Origin: Myxococcales bacterium | GTDB taxonomy: Bacteria; Myxococcota_A; Polyangia; Polyangiales; Polyangiaceae | Direction of reading: 5' to 3' | Assembly (NCBI GenBank): GCA_025359105.1 | Contig: JANYHK010000107.1 | Coordinates: 1 to 44,025 of the forward strand | Length of the DNA stretch: 44,025 bases | Shown: positions 1-13,200 of the stretch, piece by piece | Layout: each line of letters opens with the position of its first letter | Numbering within the stretch: the stretch's first letter is position 1 | The notes under the pieces: model-generated | Told to the model about the DNA's origin: nothing | What the model saw: the letters and a program-made list of their open reading frames with translations, nothing else | The model's database searches: none | Program-made: the position numbers and the translations under genes

Positions 1-1452
<1,452 letters not shown>

Positions 1453-1533
1453 CTCTGCCTTCACCCTCGCCTCCGGATGCTTGGAGGCTGCGACATCTGA
1501 ATGAGAATGGAAAACTTATTCGCTGGACTCGAA

Positions 1534-3525
1534 CTAGGACCCAGTGCCCTCGCCGTCGCCGCGGTCACTGCCGGGCGTCGCCTTCGTCACGACGCCGTGC
1601 TTCATCCGCATGCGCTCTTCTGCTTGCTTCGCCAGCGCCCTCTCTGCGTCCCAGTCACCTGCGCGTTCATGCTGCTCGCGAGCGAGGTCGCTCGTCTCAC
1701 GCGACAGAACGGCCCTCTTTAGCTTGTTTGCGTTCTCGAGCAAGTGTCCTCTTGCTTCGTCTCGAGAGGCCAGTGTCGGGGCGGCCAGACGTTGCTCTGC
1801 GAAGCCCCGGAACATCGCGGGGATTTGCTCAAGAAATCCAGTTGTGTCCAGCCCTTTTTCGCGGGCACCTTCGCTTTTTGGGAAGGCGGGGCCGTCAATC
1901 AAGGACTGGGCCAACGCCGCGATGATCTGGGCGGAGTTTCCCTCCAATAGAGGAAGGATGTCTGCGACGGCCTGATCGTTTAGGAGTGAAGGGTATTCGA
2001 TCAGGGCGCCCACGATCTCACGTCGCTCGGGAGATCCCGGAGGAACGCCCTTCACGCGCGCGTCGCGTGGGCTCGAATTCGGGGCGGCGACCGGTCGCGG
2101 ACCGGCGTTGGCGAGCGCCTTGCGAACCGTCTGCTCGAGCGCGCGGAACGCATCGGGGGAGACAACATCGAGACGCCCTGCGAGCTGGTCGGCGTAGCCC
2201 TTTGCCATGGACCGGATGAGCGGATCGTCCTCCGACGCCAGGATCTTGGCGACCTCGCCGACGCGCCCCGCTCGTTCGTAGGCGTCCGCGGAGGCGAACG
2301 ACACGTCGAGCGCGACGTCGATGAGGTACTCGAGCATGCCCCGGGCGTGGGAGAGCACGCCCTCGAGCGCCTCGACCCCGCGGGTTCGTACGAGCTCGTC
2401 GGGATCCTGCCCCTCGGGCAAGGTCGCCACCTTCGCCATGAGCCCTGCCTCGCGCACCGGCTCGCGCGACAGGCGCACCGCCTTCTTGCCGGCGGCGTCG
2501 CCGTCGAAGAGGAAAACGACGAGGGGCGCGAAGCGTTTGAGGAGCTTGGCCTGCTCGACGGTGAACGCGGTGCCGAGCGGCGCCACGACGTGCTGGATGC
2601 CGCGGGCGTGGAGCGAGACGACGTCGAAGTTCCCCTCTACGAGCAGCGCCTGCTCCTCTCGCCGGATCGCGTGGCGCGCCTGGTAGAGCCCGAAGAGCAT
2701 CTGCCCCTTCGTGTAGATCGGGCTCTCCGGCGAATTGATGTACTTGGCGACCTTGTCGCCGTCGGGGCGCGGCGGAGCGTCGGGCGGGTCCTCGAGCGCG
2801 CGGCCGCTGAAGGCGACCACCCTGCCCTGCGGATCGGTGACCGCGAACATGAGGCGGTGGCGAAAGCGATCGTAGTGGCCGGTGCCGCTCGAGCGCGGGA
2901 CGAGCAGGCCCACGCTCTCGCCGTGCATCGGGCTGATGCCCTGGGCGCGCAGGTAATTGGTGAGGCCATCCCACCCGGGCGGCGCGTAGCCGATGCGGAA
3001 GGCCTGGAGGGCGTCGTCGACGGGGGCCGACTGCCCGGGGACGAGGCCGCGCCGGGCGAGCTCGTCGAGCGCGTACGGACGGAGCGGGTGCGTGCGGAGC
3101 TGCTCTTCCCAGTAGTGCGCGGCGACGGCGTTCGCGTTGTAGAGGTCCTCCTTCTGCTTGCGCAGGCGGTCCTGGACGCTCGGCTCGATCTGGTTCTTGT
3201 CCTCCTCGACGACGATCCCCGCGCGCTCGGCGAGCGACCGGACCGCCTCGGGGAACGTCGCCCCCTCGAGCTTCATGACGAAGTCGATGACGCTGCCCGA
3301 CTCCTTGCACCCGAAGCAGTGGAAAAAGCCGCGATCGGGGTTCACGTGGAAGCTGGGCGTCTTCTCCTTGTGGAACGGGCAGAGTCCGCTGAACGAGCGA
3401 CCGCGGCGCTTGAGCGTGGGGACGCTCTCCTGGACGACCGCGAGGATGTCCGTGCGATCACGAACTTGGGCGATGGTTTCGGGGGAGATCACGGGCGCGG
3501 CAACTAGGGCCGGCGACTGTGCCAC
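1534..3525 (-). CDS. dnaG: DNA primase DnaG
   Basis: DnaG makes the RNA primers for DNA replication and works with the DnaB helicase. The 663 aa fit the family. The N-terminal CHC2 zinc finger is intact (C49, H52, C70, C73). The RNA-polymerase core has RFRHRLMF near 220-227. The Toprim domain carries EGNFDV (E297) and FDGDAAG (D341, D343). The C-terminal third (about 470-663) is the variable helicase-interaction part and is helical and charged. The start is uncertain: GTG at 3525 gives a short extra leader, whereas GTG at 3492 would give MISPETIAQVRDRTDI, closer to the usual DnaG start. Neither has a clear Shine-Dalgarno. The gene lies 81 nt upstream of rpoD and 51 nt downstream of a lipoprotein gene, so cotranscription is likely. 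rpsU, often first in this operon, is not here. Confidence 0.96.
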   Translation of the reverse strand: MAQSPALVAAPVISPETIAQVRDRTDILAVVQESVPTLKRRGRSFSGLCPFHKEKTPSFHVNPDRGFFHCFGCKESGSVIDFVMKLEGATFPEAVRSLAERAGIVVEEDKNQIEPSVQDRLRKQKEDLYNANAVAAHYWEEQLRTHPLRPYALDELARRGLVPGQSAPVDDALQAFRIGYAPPGWDGLTNYLRAQGISPMHGESVGLLVPRSSGTGHYDRFRHRLMFAVTDPQGRVVAFSGRALEDPPDAPPRPDGDKVAKYINSPESPIYTKGQMLFGLYQARHAIRREEQALLVEGNFDVVSLHARGIQHVVAPLGTAFTVEQAKLLKRFAPLVVFLFDGDAAGKKAVRLSREPVREAGLMAKVATLPEGQDPDELVRTRGVEALEGVLSHARGMLEYLIDVALDVSFASADAYERAGRVGEVAKILASEDDPLIRSMAKGYADQLAGRLDVVSPDAFRALEQTVRKALANAGPRPVAAPNSSPRDARVKGVPPGSPERREIVGALIEYPSLLNDQAVADILPLLEGNSAQIIAALAQSLIDGPAFPKSEGAREKGLDTTGFLEQIPAMFRGFAEQRLAAPTLASRDEARGHLLENANKLKRAVLSRETSDLAREQHERAGDWDAERALAKQAEERMRMKHGVVTKATPGSDRGDGEGTGS

Positions 3526-3576
3526 GCGCGGGCGACGCGCACCACCGGTGTTCGCGGCGGCGTGCGAGCGCGGCGC

Positions 3577-4191
3577 TCAGGTGCTGGGGGGCGGGTGGCT
3601 GGCCGCGCAGTTTGAATTAGTGCAGCTGGGGTCGTGAACGAGCCAGTACGTGGTCGAGGCCACGCCGTAGTCGTCGTAGACCGTGCTCCTGACGGTGTGG
3701 GACTGGAGCTCGGCGTCGCGGCCGTAGGTGTAGACGAAGTTGGGTGACCCATACTTGTCGGCCGCCGCGGCGCGGGCCGTGGAACTCGAGACCTGGAAGC
3801 CGTACCAGTTCCCCGTCGAGCCCGAATTGGCCACGATGAAGTACGGCTGCGACGCCCCGGACACCCAGCCCTTCGTCGTGGAGACGTAGTCTTCGTAGGC
3901 CCAGACCTTCGGATGGCTCGAGTTCAGCGCCCAGTAGTTGCCGGGGCTCGCCGCCGTGAAGTCGCCCTCCGTGGCGCCACTGACATCGTCGGCGCAGGTG
4001 CCGAGATGGGTGTTGGCACCGACCGGGACGAAACCGCCGCCGGGGTCGCCGCCGCTGCTGCTGCTACTGCTTTCGCAGGTGTCGCACCTCATCGCTTGGT
4101 CGCTGGAGCTCGTGGTCTCGCCCGCCCCGCCGCCGCACGCGACCGCCAGCGAACCCATCGACACCGCCATGACCGCGACCAACTTGCGCAT
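3577..4191 (-). CDS. Predicted small lipoprotein of unknown function
   Basis: The 204 aa start at ATG 4191 with a lipoprotein-type signal: MRKLV, a hydrophobic stretch, then LAVAC with the lipidated cysteine at C19. After that comes GGG and a Ser/Gly-rich linker containing CDTCESSSSSSGG. The mature domain is polar and rich in Tyr, Trp, Ser and Thr, with four further cysteines (two near the start, two in a C-terminal CTNSNC). I do not recognise the fold; no catalytic motif is visible. It probably sits on a membrane face exposed to the periplasm or outside. It lies between the receptor kinase upstream (158 nt, with a stem-loop in the gap) and dnaG downstream (51 nt). Any link to either neighbour is inference. 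Confidence 0.75.
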   Translation of the reverse strand: MRKLVAVMAVSMGSLAVACGGGAGETTSSSDQAMRCDTCESSSSSSGGDPGGGFVPVGANTHLGTCADDVSGATEGDFTAASPGNYWALNSSHPKVWAYEDYVSTTKGWVSGASQPYFIVANSGSTGNWYGFQVSSSTARAAAADKYGSPNFVYTYGRDAELQSHTVRSTVYDDYGVASTTYWLVHDPSCTNSNCAASHPPPST

Positions 4192-4259
4192 GTGTCCGAC
4201 CTCCGGGAGGACATTTTGCGAGGGTGCTGCCAACGATATTTCCCGGGAGATCTGGAGCT

Positions 4260-4324
4260 CTTGCGCAACTTGCGCTGCGCACGGGCGAGCTTCAAATACG
4301 TCGTGCGCAGCGGCATTGCGCAAG
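4260..4324. repeat. Imperfect inverted repeat (stem-loop) between kinase and lipoprotein genes
   Basis: Arms 4260-4282 and 4303-4324 pair over 10 bp (GTGCGCAGCG) and 9 bp (TTGCGCAAG), with a small internal bulge and a 20-nt loop. The palindrome TTGCGCAA occurs in both arms (4261-4268 and 4316-4323). It lies just after the kinase stop codon. It has no following T-run, so it is not a textbook intrinsic terminator. It could slow or stop transcription, stabilise a mRNA end, or be a binding site. Confidence 0.55.
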
Positions 4325-4349
4325 TCGCGCAAGTGGGAGGTCCGCTCCC

Positions 4350-7043
4350 TCAGGGGCATTTCATGGTGCCGCGGATCTTGCCGCTCTTGGCATCCCACAC
4401 CAGCCCCGACTCCACGCCGGCGGTCGCCGAGCCGGCAGGGGTGACGCCGAGGCACAGGATGACGTGGTCCGTCGGCGTCTCGCCTGTCTCGGAATCGAAG
4501 TCGAGCGCGCTCGCGGCCCCCTGCAGTTCGATCTTGTCGCCTTCCCCGAGGGTACCCAGCGCCTCCAGGATCCGCGCGGGACCGACCTCGACCGCGGGCC
4601 CGGGCCCGACGAGGCGCGCCACGCCCGCCGCGATTGCCTCGCCGGACATCGGGCGCTCGCCTGCTGCGTAAACCGCGTAGGCGAGCGTGTAGAAGGCATC
4701 GTACGACGTGTTGGGAGAGAGCGCAGGCGTCACGTGCTCCGAGAACGTTGCGTTGTAGTGGAATGTGAATTTTGCGTTGACCGGCGTATTCGCCGGCGTG
4801 GTTGCGGCAAACAGGCGGCGGCGCAAACCCGCGTCTCCGGCCACCCGTGCCGGGTCGGCGTCGTCGAAGGGAAGCGCCGAGAGGTAGACGGGCCGCGGGG
4901 AGTTTTTCGGCCACGATCGCTCCATGGCGAGCAGGACGTCGCGGACCAAATCCGACCCCATGTAGATGACGACGTCGGGATTCATCGCGACGAGCGGACC
5001 CACCGTCGCGATGGCACGCGCCGCTCGATCCTTCTCGCTGAACGGCAGGACGTATTCGGCGAAGTGCCCCTGGTTTGCCGCTACGGTCGTGCCGCCGAGC
5101 TTGAGGACGGAGACCGTGGCATCGGAGAAGCCCATGCCCGCGGTGCTCTCGAGCCGCAGCAGCGCCACGCGCAGAGGCCGCTTCCGCTCGGCGACGAGCC
5201 GCGGCTCGATCACCTCTGCGAAGAACGCGGCGATCGCCTGCGCCATCTGCGTCGTGTTGTTCGTGGTCCGTAGGATCGTCCGAGGCTTGCCACGCGGCGT
5301 TTTGATGGCCGTCACCTGTGACGCCGTCGCGCGCGAAACGACCGTCATGATCCCGCGGGGCGCTAGGTCCCCGGTGATGAGCTCGATGGCCTCGGGGCTC
5401 GTCCCGAAGCCGATGACGCCTTGGACGCCGACGTCGTCGAGGAGGTGGGCGAGCGCGCGCTTCGGCTCGGCGCTGTCGTCGCAGGCGACGACGGCGATCG
5501 GCCGACGCACGCGGCTGCCCTTGGCGCCCGGGAGGCTCCGGGGTACGGCCGCGAAGTCGCGCCGCCCGAGCTCGATGCCGTTGTCCTCGCCGCCCCCACC
5601 CCCCTTCGGGAACATCGTCCCGATCCACACCGTGTCGTCACGCGTGAGGTCCTCCTTCTCCGCGCGCACGACGCACTCCACGGACGCGAGCGCCTTGCAC
5701 GCGCCGTCGGTAGACCGACAGATGTACGCCTCTCCCCCGTGAGCCTGGACGCACTGGGCGTTCGTCGTGCACTCGCGTGGGGCAGCATCGGCCGCGTGGG
5801 CGGGATCGGCGGAACCGGGCGCCCCCGTGCCGCCTGCGCGCGTCCTCTGGAGCCCGAGCACCACCGCGACCGCGCCGACGAGCGCCGCCCCTGCGAGGGC
5901 CCACCGCGCCTTTGCCTTGCTGGGCCCTCCACTCGTCACCGCCCCTGCCGCCGCGTCCGGCGCCGGCGGCGGGCGAGACCGCACCGTCCCGGCCGAGGGC
6001 ACCGCCTCGGTCTTCGCCTCGCCCAGCGAGCTGGGACCGCTCTTCTGAGACGCATCTGCAGGCGCCGGAGCACCGGGCTGCGCAGCCGCGCTCCGACCCG
6101 AGGGCGACTCCGCCGGTTGCTGCAAGGAGTCTCTGCCCAGCGCCGCGATGACGTCCTCCATCGTCGCGAATCGGCCCTCCGGAGATTTCGCCAGCGCCCG
6201 CACGACGACGTACGCGACGTGGAGCGGGATCTCGGCGTTGTGCTCGCTCGGCAGCTCGGTCGGCTTGGACAGGACCTGGGAGACGAGCCCGAGGGCGTCG
6301 GTGTCGAGCCGCCACGGGCCGAAGCCGACGAGCAGCTCGTAGGCGAGCACGCCCCACGAGAACTGGTCGGCGCGCCCGTCGAGCGCGTCGCCGCGCATCT
6401 GCTCGGGGGACATGTAATAGGGGGTCCCGATCGCGACCCCCTTCGTCGTGAGCGTCGGGACGATCTGCGGCTCCTCCGTCGGCTGGCTCGGATCGACCTG
6501 GCCGTAGCTTTGCCTCTTGGCGATTCCGAAATCGAGGACCTTGATGACCCCGTCGCTCCGCAGCATCACGTTCTCGGGCTTGATGTCGCGGTGCACGAGG
6601 CCCTGCGCGTGCGCCACCGAGAGGGCGCGCGCGATGTCGATGAGCCAGCGAACCTTCTGGTCCATCGAGACCGTCGCGTCCTTGACGTACGCGCGGAGCG
6701 GCTTGCCCTTGATGAGCTCCATCGCGAGGAACGCCGTGCCGCGGAGCGCCTCCGGCTCCTGGATCTCGCCGACGTCGTACACGTGCACGACGTTCGGGTG
6801 GTCGAGCTGGGCCGCCGCGCGCGCCTCGCGCAGCATGCGCGCCGAGCCGCGCGAGCTCGAGGGGTTCGACGCCTGGCCCCCCGTTCCGTCCGCCTTGTCG
6901 AGATGCAAGATCTTGAGGGCGACGTTGCGCTGAAGCCGCGTGTCGATCGCCTGGTAGACCTCGCCCATGCCACCCTCGCCCAGGAGGGCAACGATGCGGT
7001 AGCGGTCGACGAGGTCCCCGGGCTTCAGCGCCACGCCGTTCAT
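4350..7043 (-). CDS. Receptor Ser/Thr protein kinase with periplasmic-binding-protein sensor domain
   Basis: The 897 aa have three parts. Residues 14-305 are a Hanks-type kinase: GEGGMG loop 22-27, catalytic Lys K44 (VALK), HRDIKPEN with D153, DFG 171-173, SPE 212-214. A Pro/Ala/Ser-rich linker follows, then one membrane segment at about 381-398. Outside the membrane come a short Cys-rich piece (C425, C431, C442, C449, C457) and about 420 residues resembling type-1 periplasmic binding proteins of the branched-chain amino acid family (IGTMFP, GVIGFGTSPEA, AMNPDVVIYMG). The inferred role is a receptor that binds a small ligand outside and phosphorylates proteins inside. Start ATG 7043 is the only one that begins just before the kinase domain; upstream open frame is not protein-like. 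It diverges from atpD, with 156 nt between the starts. Confidence 0.92.
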   Translation of the reverse strand: MNGVALKPGDLVDRYRIVALLGEGGMGEVYQAIDTRLQRNVALKILHLDKADGTGGQASNPSSSRGSARMLREARAAAQLDHPNVVHVYDVGEIQEPEALRGTAFLAMELIKGKPLRAYVKDATVSMDQKVRWLIDIARALSVAHAQGLVHRDIKPENVMLRSDGVIKVLDFGIAKRQSYGQVDPSQPTEEPQIVPTLTTKGVAIGTPYYMSPEQMRGDALDGRADQFSWGVLAYELLVGFGPWRLDTDALGLVSQVLSKPTELPSEHNAEIPLHVAYVVVRALAKSPEGRFATMEDVIAALGRDSLQQPAESPSGRSAAAQPGAPAPADASQKSGPSSLGEAKTEAVPSAGTVRSRPPPAPDAAAGAVTSGGPSKAKARWALAGAALVGAVAVVLGLQRTRAGGTGAPGSADPAHAADAAPRECTTNAQCVQAHGGEAYICRSTDGACKALASVECVVRAEKEDLTRDDTVWIGTMFPKGGGGGEDNGIELGRRDFAAVPRSLPGAKGSRVRRPIAVVACDDSAEPKRALAHLLDDVGVQGVIGFGTSPEAIELITGDLAPRGIMTVVSRATASQVTAIKTPRGKPRTILRTTNNTTQMAQAIAAFFAEVIEPRLVAERKRPLRVALLRLESTAGMGFSDATVSVLKLGGTTVAANQGHFAEYVLPFSEKDRAARAIATVGPLVAMNPDVVIYMGSDLVRDVLLAMERSWPKNSPRPVYLSALPFDDADPARVAGDAGLRRRLFAATTPANTPVNAKFTFHYNATFSEHVTPALSPNTSYDAFYTLAYAVYAAGERPMSGEAIAAGVARLVGPGPAVEVGPARILEALGTLGEGDKIELQGAASALDFDSETGETPTDHVILCLGVTPAGSATAGVESGLVWDAKSGKIRGTMKCP

Positions 7044-7112
7044 CGTATACGGCAGAGGGGGGTGGGTGCAGGCGGTTTTCCGCACTCTTTCGGCCCCTTG
7101 CCTCCTCTTGCG

Positions 7113-8678
<1,566 letters not shown>

Positions 8679-8685
8679 GCGGGCA

Positions 8686-9201
8686 ATGGCCGACAAAGTA
8701 GAGCTCGAGATCGTGACGCCGAAGGGGCGCGCGCTGAAGGCGATGGTCGACGAGGTCACCGCCCCCAGCGTGCAAGGCGAGTTCGGCGTCATGCCGGGCC
8801 ACCTCCCGCTCCTCGCCGCGCTGCGAACGGGCATCGTCTCGTACCGCGACGGAAACGCCGAGCCGAAGCGCTGCGCCGTCGGCCCGGGCTTCGCGGAGGC
8901 GGGCGCCAACAGGCTCCTCATCTTGACCGACGAGTTCATCGAGCGCGAGCAGATCGACCCGGTCATCGTCCGCAAAGAGCTCGCCGAGGTGCAGTCGGCG
9001 ATCGAGAAGCTCATCGCCAAGGGCGAGCTCAAGCCCGCCGGGACCGACGCCGAGACCAACGTGCTCATCGCGAAGGAGAACTGGCTCGCCGCGCAACTCG
9101 AGCTGTACGGCGATCCACCTCCTGCCACGATGCGCCCTTTCGAGGACTACGGCCCGCCCCCGCCGCCGACCGACGACGACGCGAACGACCCGCCGAGCTG
9201 A
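8686..9201 (+). CDS. atpC: F1Fo ATP synthase subunit epsilon
   Basis: Epsilon is part of the rotor stalk and regulates ATP hydrolysis. The 171 aa begin with the typical beta-sandwich (VELEIVTPKGRAL, QGEFGVMPGHLPLLAAL, GFAEAGANRLLILTDEF). A helical hairpin follows at about 95-145 (LAEVQSAIEKLIAKG, ENWLAAQLELYG). A Pro- and Asp-rich tail of about 30 residues is extra; usual length is near 135. It lies 7 nt after atpD and is surely cotranscribed. GGAG in the atpD tail precedes the ATG. Confidence 0.95.
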   Translation: MADKVELEIVTPKGRALKAMVDEVTAPSVQGEFGVMPGHLPLLAALRTGIVSYRDGNAEPKRCAVGPGFAEAGANRLLILTDEFIEREQIDPVIVRKELAEVQSAIEKLIAKGELKPAGTDAETNVLIAKENWLAAQLELYGDPPPATMRPFEDYGPPPPPTDDDANDPPS

Positions 9202-9255
9202 GCCAAGGCTACAGATCGCGTGAACCCCGCGGCCCATCCGTGGTAGTCACGGCGC

Positions 9256-9831
9256 GTGGACCGCTGGCTCACGCGCGCGCTCGCTCTGGCGATGATCGGC
9301 CTCGTGGTGACGGTCGCCGTGAAGAGCATGCCGGCGCGCCCCCCCGTCGTCGTGGTGGTGGTGGCCGAGGACGCTGGGAGTGATTCGGGCGGCGACGCGC
9401 AGGCGGGCGACCTGGCGGCGGCCTCCGACGCGGGGCCCACGAGCCTCGACGGCGGTCTACGCCTGGCCGATCTCGCGGACCTCGGCGCCCTCGCCGACGC
9501 CGGCCTTTCGGCGCTGCCCTCGAACGCGCCGCGGAACGTGCACCTCGGCATCGTGCTGATCTCGTACGCCGGCGCGCAGGGGGCGCCCGCTACCGCCCGA
9601 ACGAAGACCGACGCGCGTGAGCTGGCGACGCGCCTCGCGGGCGAGGCGAAGACCGATTTTCACGGCGCCGTGCAGCGCGGGGACAACGGCTCGAGCGACG
9701 ACGTCGGCCGCATGCCAAAGGGCGTCCTCGAAGTCCCCGTCGAGGTGGCCGTCTTCACGCTCGCCGCCGGCGCGGTCAGCGACGTGATCGAGACACCTCG
9801 CGGCTTCTGGATCGTGAAACGAATCGACTGA
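9256..9831 (+). CDS. Membrane-anchored parvulin-like peptidyl-prolyl isomerase
   Basis: From GTG 9256 the protein is 191 aa. Residues 6-23 are a hydrophobic N-terminal segment (uncleaved anchor or signal), then comes an Ala/Asp-rich linker to about residue 90. Residues 95-191 resemble a PpiC/rotamase domain: VHLGIVLISY stands for the usual RHILI strand, RTKTDARELATRL for the following helix, and FTLAAGAVSDVIETPRGFWIVKRI for the C-terminal strands. The parvulin fold helps secreted proteins fold in the periplasm. The usual GGDLG loop has become SSDDVGRMPKG, so activity is uncertain. It follows atpC by 54 nt and may be cotranscribed. Confidence 0.8.
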   Translation: MDRWLTRALALAMIGLVVTVAVKSMPARPPVVVVVVAEDAGSDSGGDAQAGDLAAASDAGPTSLDGGLRLADLADLGALADAGLSALPSNAPRNVHLGIVLISYAGAQGAPATARTKTDARELATRLAGEAKTDFHGAVQRGDNGSSDDVGRMPKGVLEVPVEVAVFTLAAGAVSDVIETPRGFWIVKRID

Positions 9832-9857
9832 ATACTCCGCATTTTCGAGAGGAAACC

Positions 9858-10145
9858 ATGGCGACGATCGACATCAGCAAGCCGCATGCGCTCTCCAAGG
9901 ACGACGCCAAGAAGAAGGCTGAGGAGCTCGCGCGCACCATGGCGGAGAAATTCGGCATCGACTGGCACTGGGACGGCGACACCATTCGCTTCGACGCGTC
10001 GAAGGGCGCCGCCAAAGGAACCAAGGGCGAGGTGGCGGTCACCGACACCGCCGTCCGCGTCGCGATCGACCTGCCGTTCATGCTCAAGATGATGAAGGGC
10101 ACGATCGAGTCGAAGGTGAACGAGAAGCTCGCCCAGATTCTATAA
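9858..10145 (+). CDS. Polyhydroxyalkanoic acid system family protein
   Basis: This is a 95-aa cytoplasmic protein. The pattern of an N-terminal basic helix (DAKKKAEELARTMAEKFGI), a W-x-W strand (DWHWDGDTIRFD), a GTKGEVAVTDTAVRVAIDLPF strand pair and a C-terminal MLKMMKGTIESKVNEKL helix matches the small PHA_gran_rgn family. Members of that family are found near PHA granule genes or elsewhere. No other PHA gene is in the window, so a role in storage granules is only family-level inference. AGAGGAAACC provides a good ribosome binding site. The gap to the previous stop is 26 nt. Confidence 0.75.
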   Translation: MATIDISKPHALSKDDAKKKAEELARTMAEKFGIDWHWDGDTIRFDASKGAAKGTKGEVAVTDTAVRVAIDLPFMLKMMKGTIESKVNEKLAQIL

Positions 10146-10231
10146 ACCTTCGCGCACATACCCCTACCTCGCCATTTAGTAGTAGGGACGTCGCGATATC
10201 ACTATCTTGAGGACCGTCCGCAGCCCTCCTC

Positions 10232-13200
10232 ATGGCCGAGAGACACCCACCCGAGACCATCATGCCTGCGGCCCCCGCCGAGGCGATGCATGAGATCGAA
10301 GGTACCCTCGCGCAGCTTCGCGCGGAGGTCGCCGGCACGACGGACAAGTCTCGTCAGGCGCGCCTGCTCGGAGAGATTGGGGAGCTCCTCGAAAGCGCGG
10401 GGGACGAGACCGACGCGGCGAAGGAGTACCTCGCCGCCTACAACAGCGACCCCGCGTTCCGCGAGCCGCTCGAGGGCCTGGTGCGGCTGCTCGAGCGCCG
10501 CCGGTCGCTGAAGAACCTCGGCAAGATCGTCGACGCGCTCCACCGCTCGGCGCAGCTGCCCGAGGAGAAGGCGCGCGCGCTGCTCGCGAAGGCCGCGCAC
10601 CTGGAGGACGCCACGCAGGACCTGGCGGCGGCCAAGGGTGCGGCCCTCGAGGCCGCGGAGATCCCGCCGCCCGAGCCCGAAGCCGCGCAGGCGTGGCTCA
10701 TGCTGGAGATGCTGGCCGCCAAGCTGAGCGACGCGCCGCTCCGTGAGCAAGCGATCCACGAGCGCGCAAAACACGCGGGCGATCCGACCTGGCGCGCGCT
10801 CTTGCAGGTCGACCTCGCGAAGCTCCGCGCCGCCGCCGGTGACGTGGAGGGGGCGCTCGCGGCGCTCGAGGCCGCGCGGCAGGCGGACACCCAGACCACC
10901 TACGCCGCGCTCGGGGCGATCGAGCGGCTCGTGCGCGCCGAACCGGGGCTCGCCGGCAGCGACGAAGCGGTGAGCCGTGCACGGATCTTCGGCGAGACGC
11001 TCGAGGCGCAGGCCAAGCTTCTGCACGAGGCGATCAAGGACCCCGCCCGCGGCGACGCGCTCGGCGTACCGCGCTGGGTGCGCGCCCCGACCTACCTCGC
11101 CGGCGCCTGGCTCCGCGCGTCGGACACGCGACGCGCCGCCGGGCAGGTCGCGGAGGCCGCGGCGTTGCTCGACGACGCGATGCGCCTCGTCGCCGACACC
11201 GGGCCGGTCGGCGCGTCGCTCGAGCCTGCGCTGATGAACGCGCGCATCCGCATCGCCGAGCTCGTCGGCGACACGGCGCTCGCTTCGACGCTCGCGAAGA
11301 GACGGCTCGAGAACGAAAAAGACGGCGGCGTGGCGGCGGCGCTCGCGATGCGCGTCGCCGAGCACGCCGCGAGCGAGGGCGATGCAGACGCAGCGCTCGA
11401 CGCGCTGCTCGAGGCGATCCGACACGATCCGGCGTGCATCCCGGCGCGCGCGCTGCAGCTCGATCTCCTCGCCGACGGCGCCGATCCGAGCATCTTTGCC
11501 GGCCAGCTCGAGGCGTTCGCCGAGCACCTGACGGTGGACGACGCGCGCGGTCGCGCGTATCTGCTCGCGGCGTACGTGTGGGGCGTGCGCGCCAAGGACA
11601 GCGCCGGTGCGAAGGCGGCGCTCGCGCAGGCCGGCTCCGCGCAGGTGCCGCCCGTGGTCCTCGCGCGGGTCGCGCGCGCGATCGCCTCGGCGGGCGGGGA
11701 CAGCGCATGGTTCGACGAGACGACGCAGCGGCTCGTCGCCGCGAGCGCGCCCGACGCGCCGGGCGACGCACGTACGAAGGCGGACGACGAAGAGATCGCA
11801 CAAGCATGGTTCCAGGTCGTGCGGGGTGCGCTCGCGCGCGGCGACGCGGCCGCGACGACGGCGGCGTTGCAGAAGCTCGGGGCGAGCGAGGGCGGCGCAT
11901 GGCTCGCGCGCGCGCTCGAGGCATTCTTGCCCGAGAGCGCCGCCGGCGTCGACCCGGCACGGCGGCGGGCGGCCATCGACGAGATGGGGTCCCTGGCGAC
12001 CGATCCGGACCTCGCCCGCGGCATGGGCCTCGTCGCCGCGATGCGTGCCCATCGCGCCGGCGACCGCGAGCGCGCGAGAGAGAAGCTCCGGGAGCTCGCC
12101 GAGGCGCACGGCGGCGACGAGCTCATCGCGACGTACCTCGCCGATCTCGAGCGCGCGGGCGGCGACGGCAAGCGCGCGGCGGACGCGGCGGCCGCGTGCG
12201 CCGTCCAGACGCCCGACGCAGAGCTCGCCGCAGCCCTCCTGATCGAGGCTGGCTTCGAGCGCTGGCGCCACGGCGACCGCGCGGGCGCCCTGGCCGCGCT
12301 CGAAGAGGCCGTGCACCGTGCGCCCGCGGCCGCGAAGGTCGTCCTCGGCTGGGCCGCGCGCGGCTCAGGGGATGGTTCGGTCGAAGCACGTCGCATCGCG
12401 CTCGAGCGCGCGGCGGACGCGGGCACCGATGCGCGCGTCATCGCACTGGAGCGCTTCGCCACCGAGGCGACGGGCGGCGCCCCCCACGACGCCCTCGCCG
12501 CGCTCTCCGATCTCGAGAAGAGGACGGCCGGAGGCGCTTCGCACGACGAGGAGCTCGCGCTCGCCGCGGCCATCGCCCGCGTGGCTTGGCCACCGGCGGT
12601 CGCCGATCCCGGCGCCATCGAGGGGGCCTTGAAGGATCTCGAGCGCTCGGGCCCCGACGCGAAGATCTTCGCGGCCGCCGAGCGCGTTCGCCTCGCGCGG
12701 GAAGGCGATCCCGAGAGCGTCGCGGAGGCCGCCAAGTCCTGGTTCGACGTGGGCGGTGGTGTGCCTGCGGCGCTCGAGTGGCTCGCCGGCGCCATGGCGA
12801 CCGGGGAGGCGGATCGCGAGGTCGCCGCGCGCGTCGCGCTCGCCGAGACCGTCAAGGGGGCCGCCGGCATCCAGCTGCACGCGGGCGTCGCGATCGCGCG
12901 CTTCGTGCGCGACGGGGGCGACATCCCTTTCGCGCGAGGCACGACGGCGGCGGTTCGACTGACGAACCTGGAGCTCTCCCCGCCCGGCTGCGACCCGCGC
13001 CGTCGCACGGCGGCGCTCGTGGACCTGCACGCCGCGATCGGGGACGAGTCGCGCTACGACGCGCTCGGCCTGGCCGGCTGGTCCATGCTCGCCACCGGGA
13101 ACGCTGAGACCGCGCTCGACATGTTCGCGAAGGTCACCACGCGCAGGCCGAACGACCTGGCCTCGTGGGAGGGCCTGCGCTCGGCGGCCGACGCGTGCGA

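Noticed and set aside
9202-9255. CCGTG/CACGG hairpin as a terminator of atpDC
   Set aside because: The stem is only 5 bp with no T-run, and the next gene starts almost at once.
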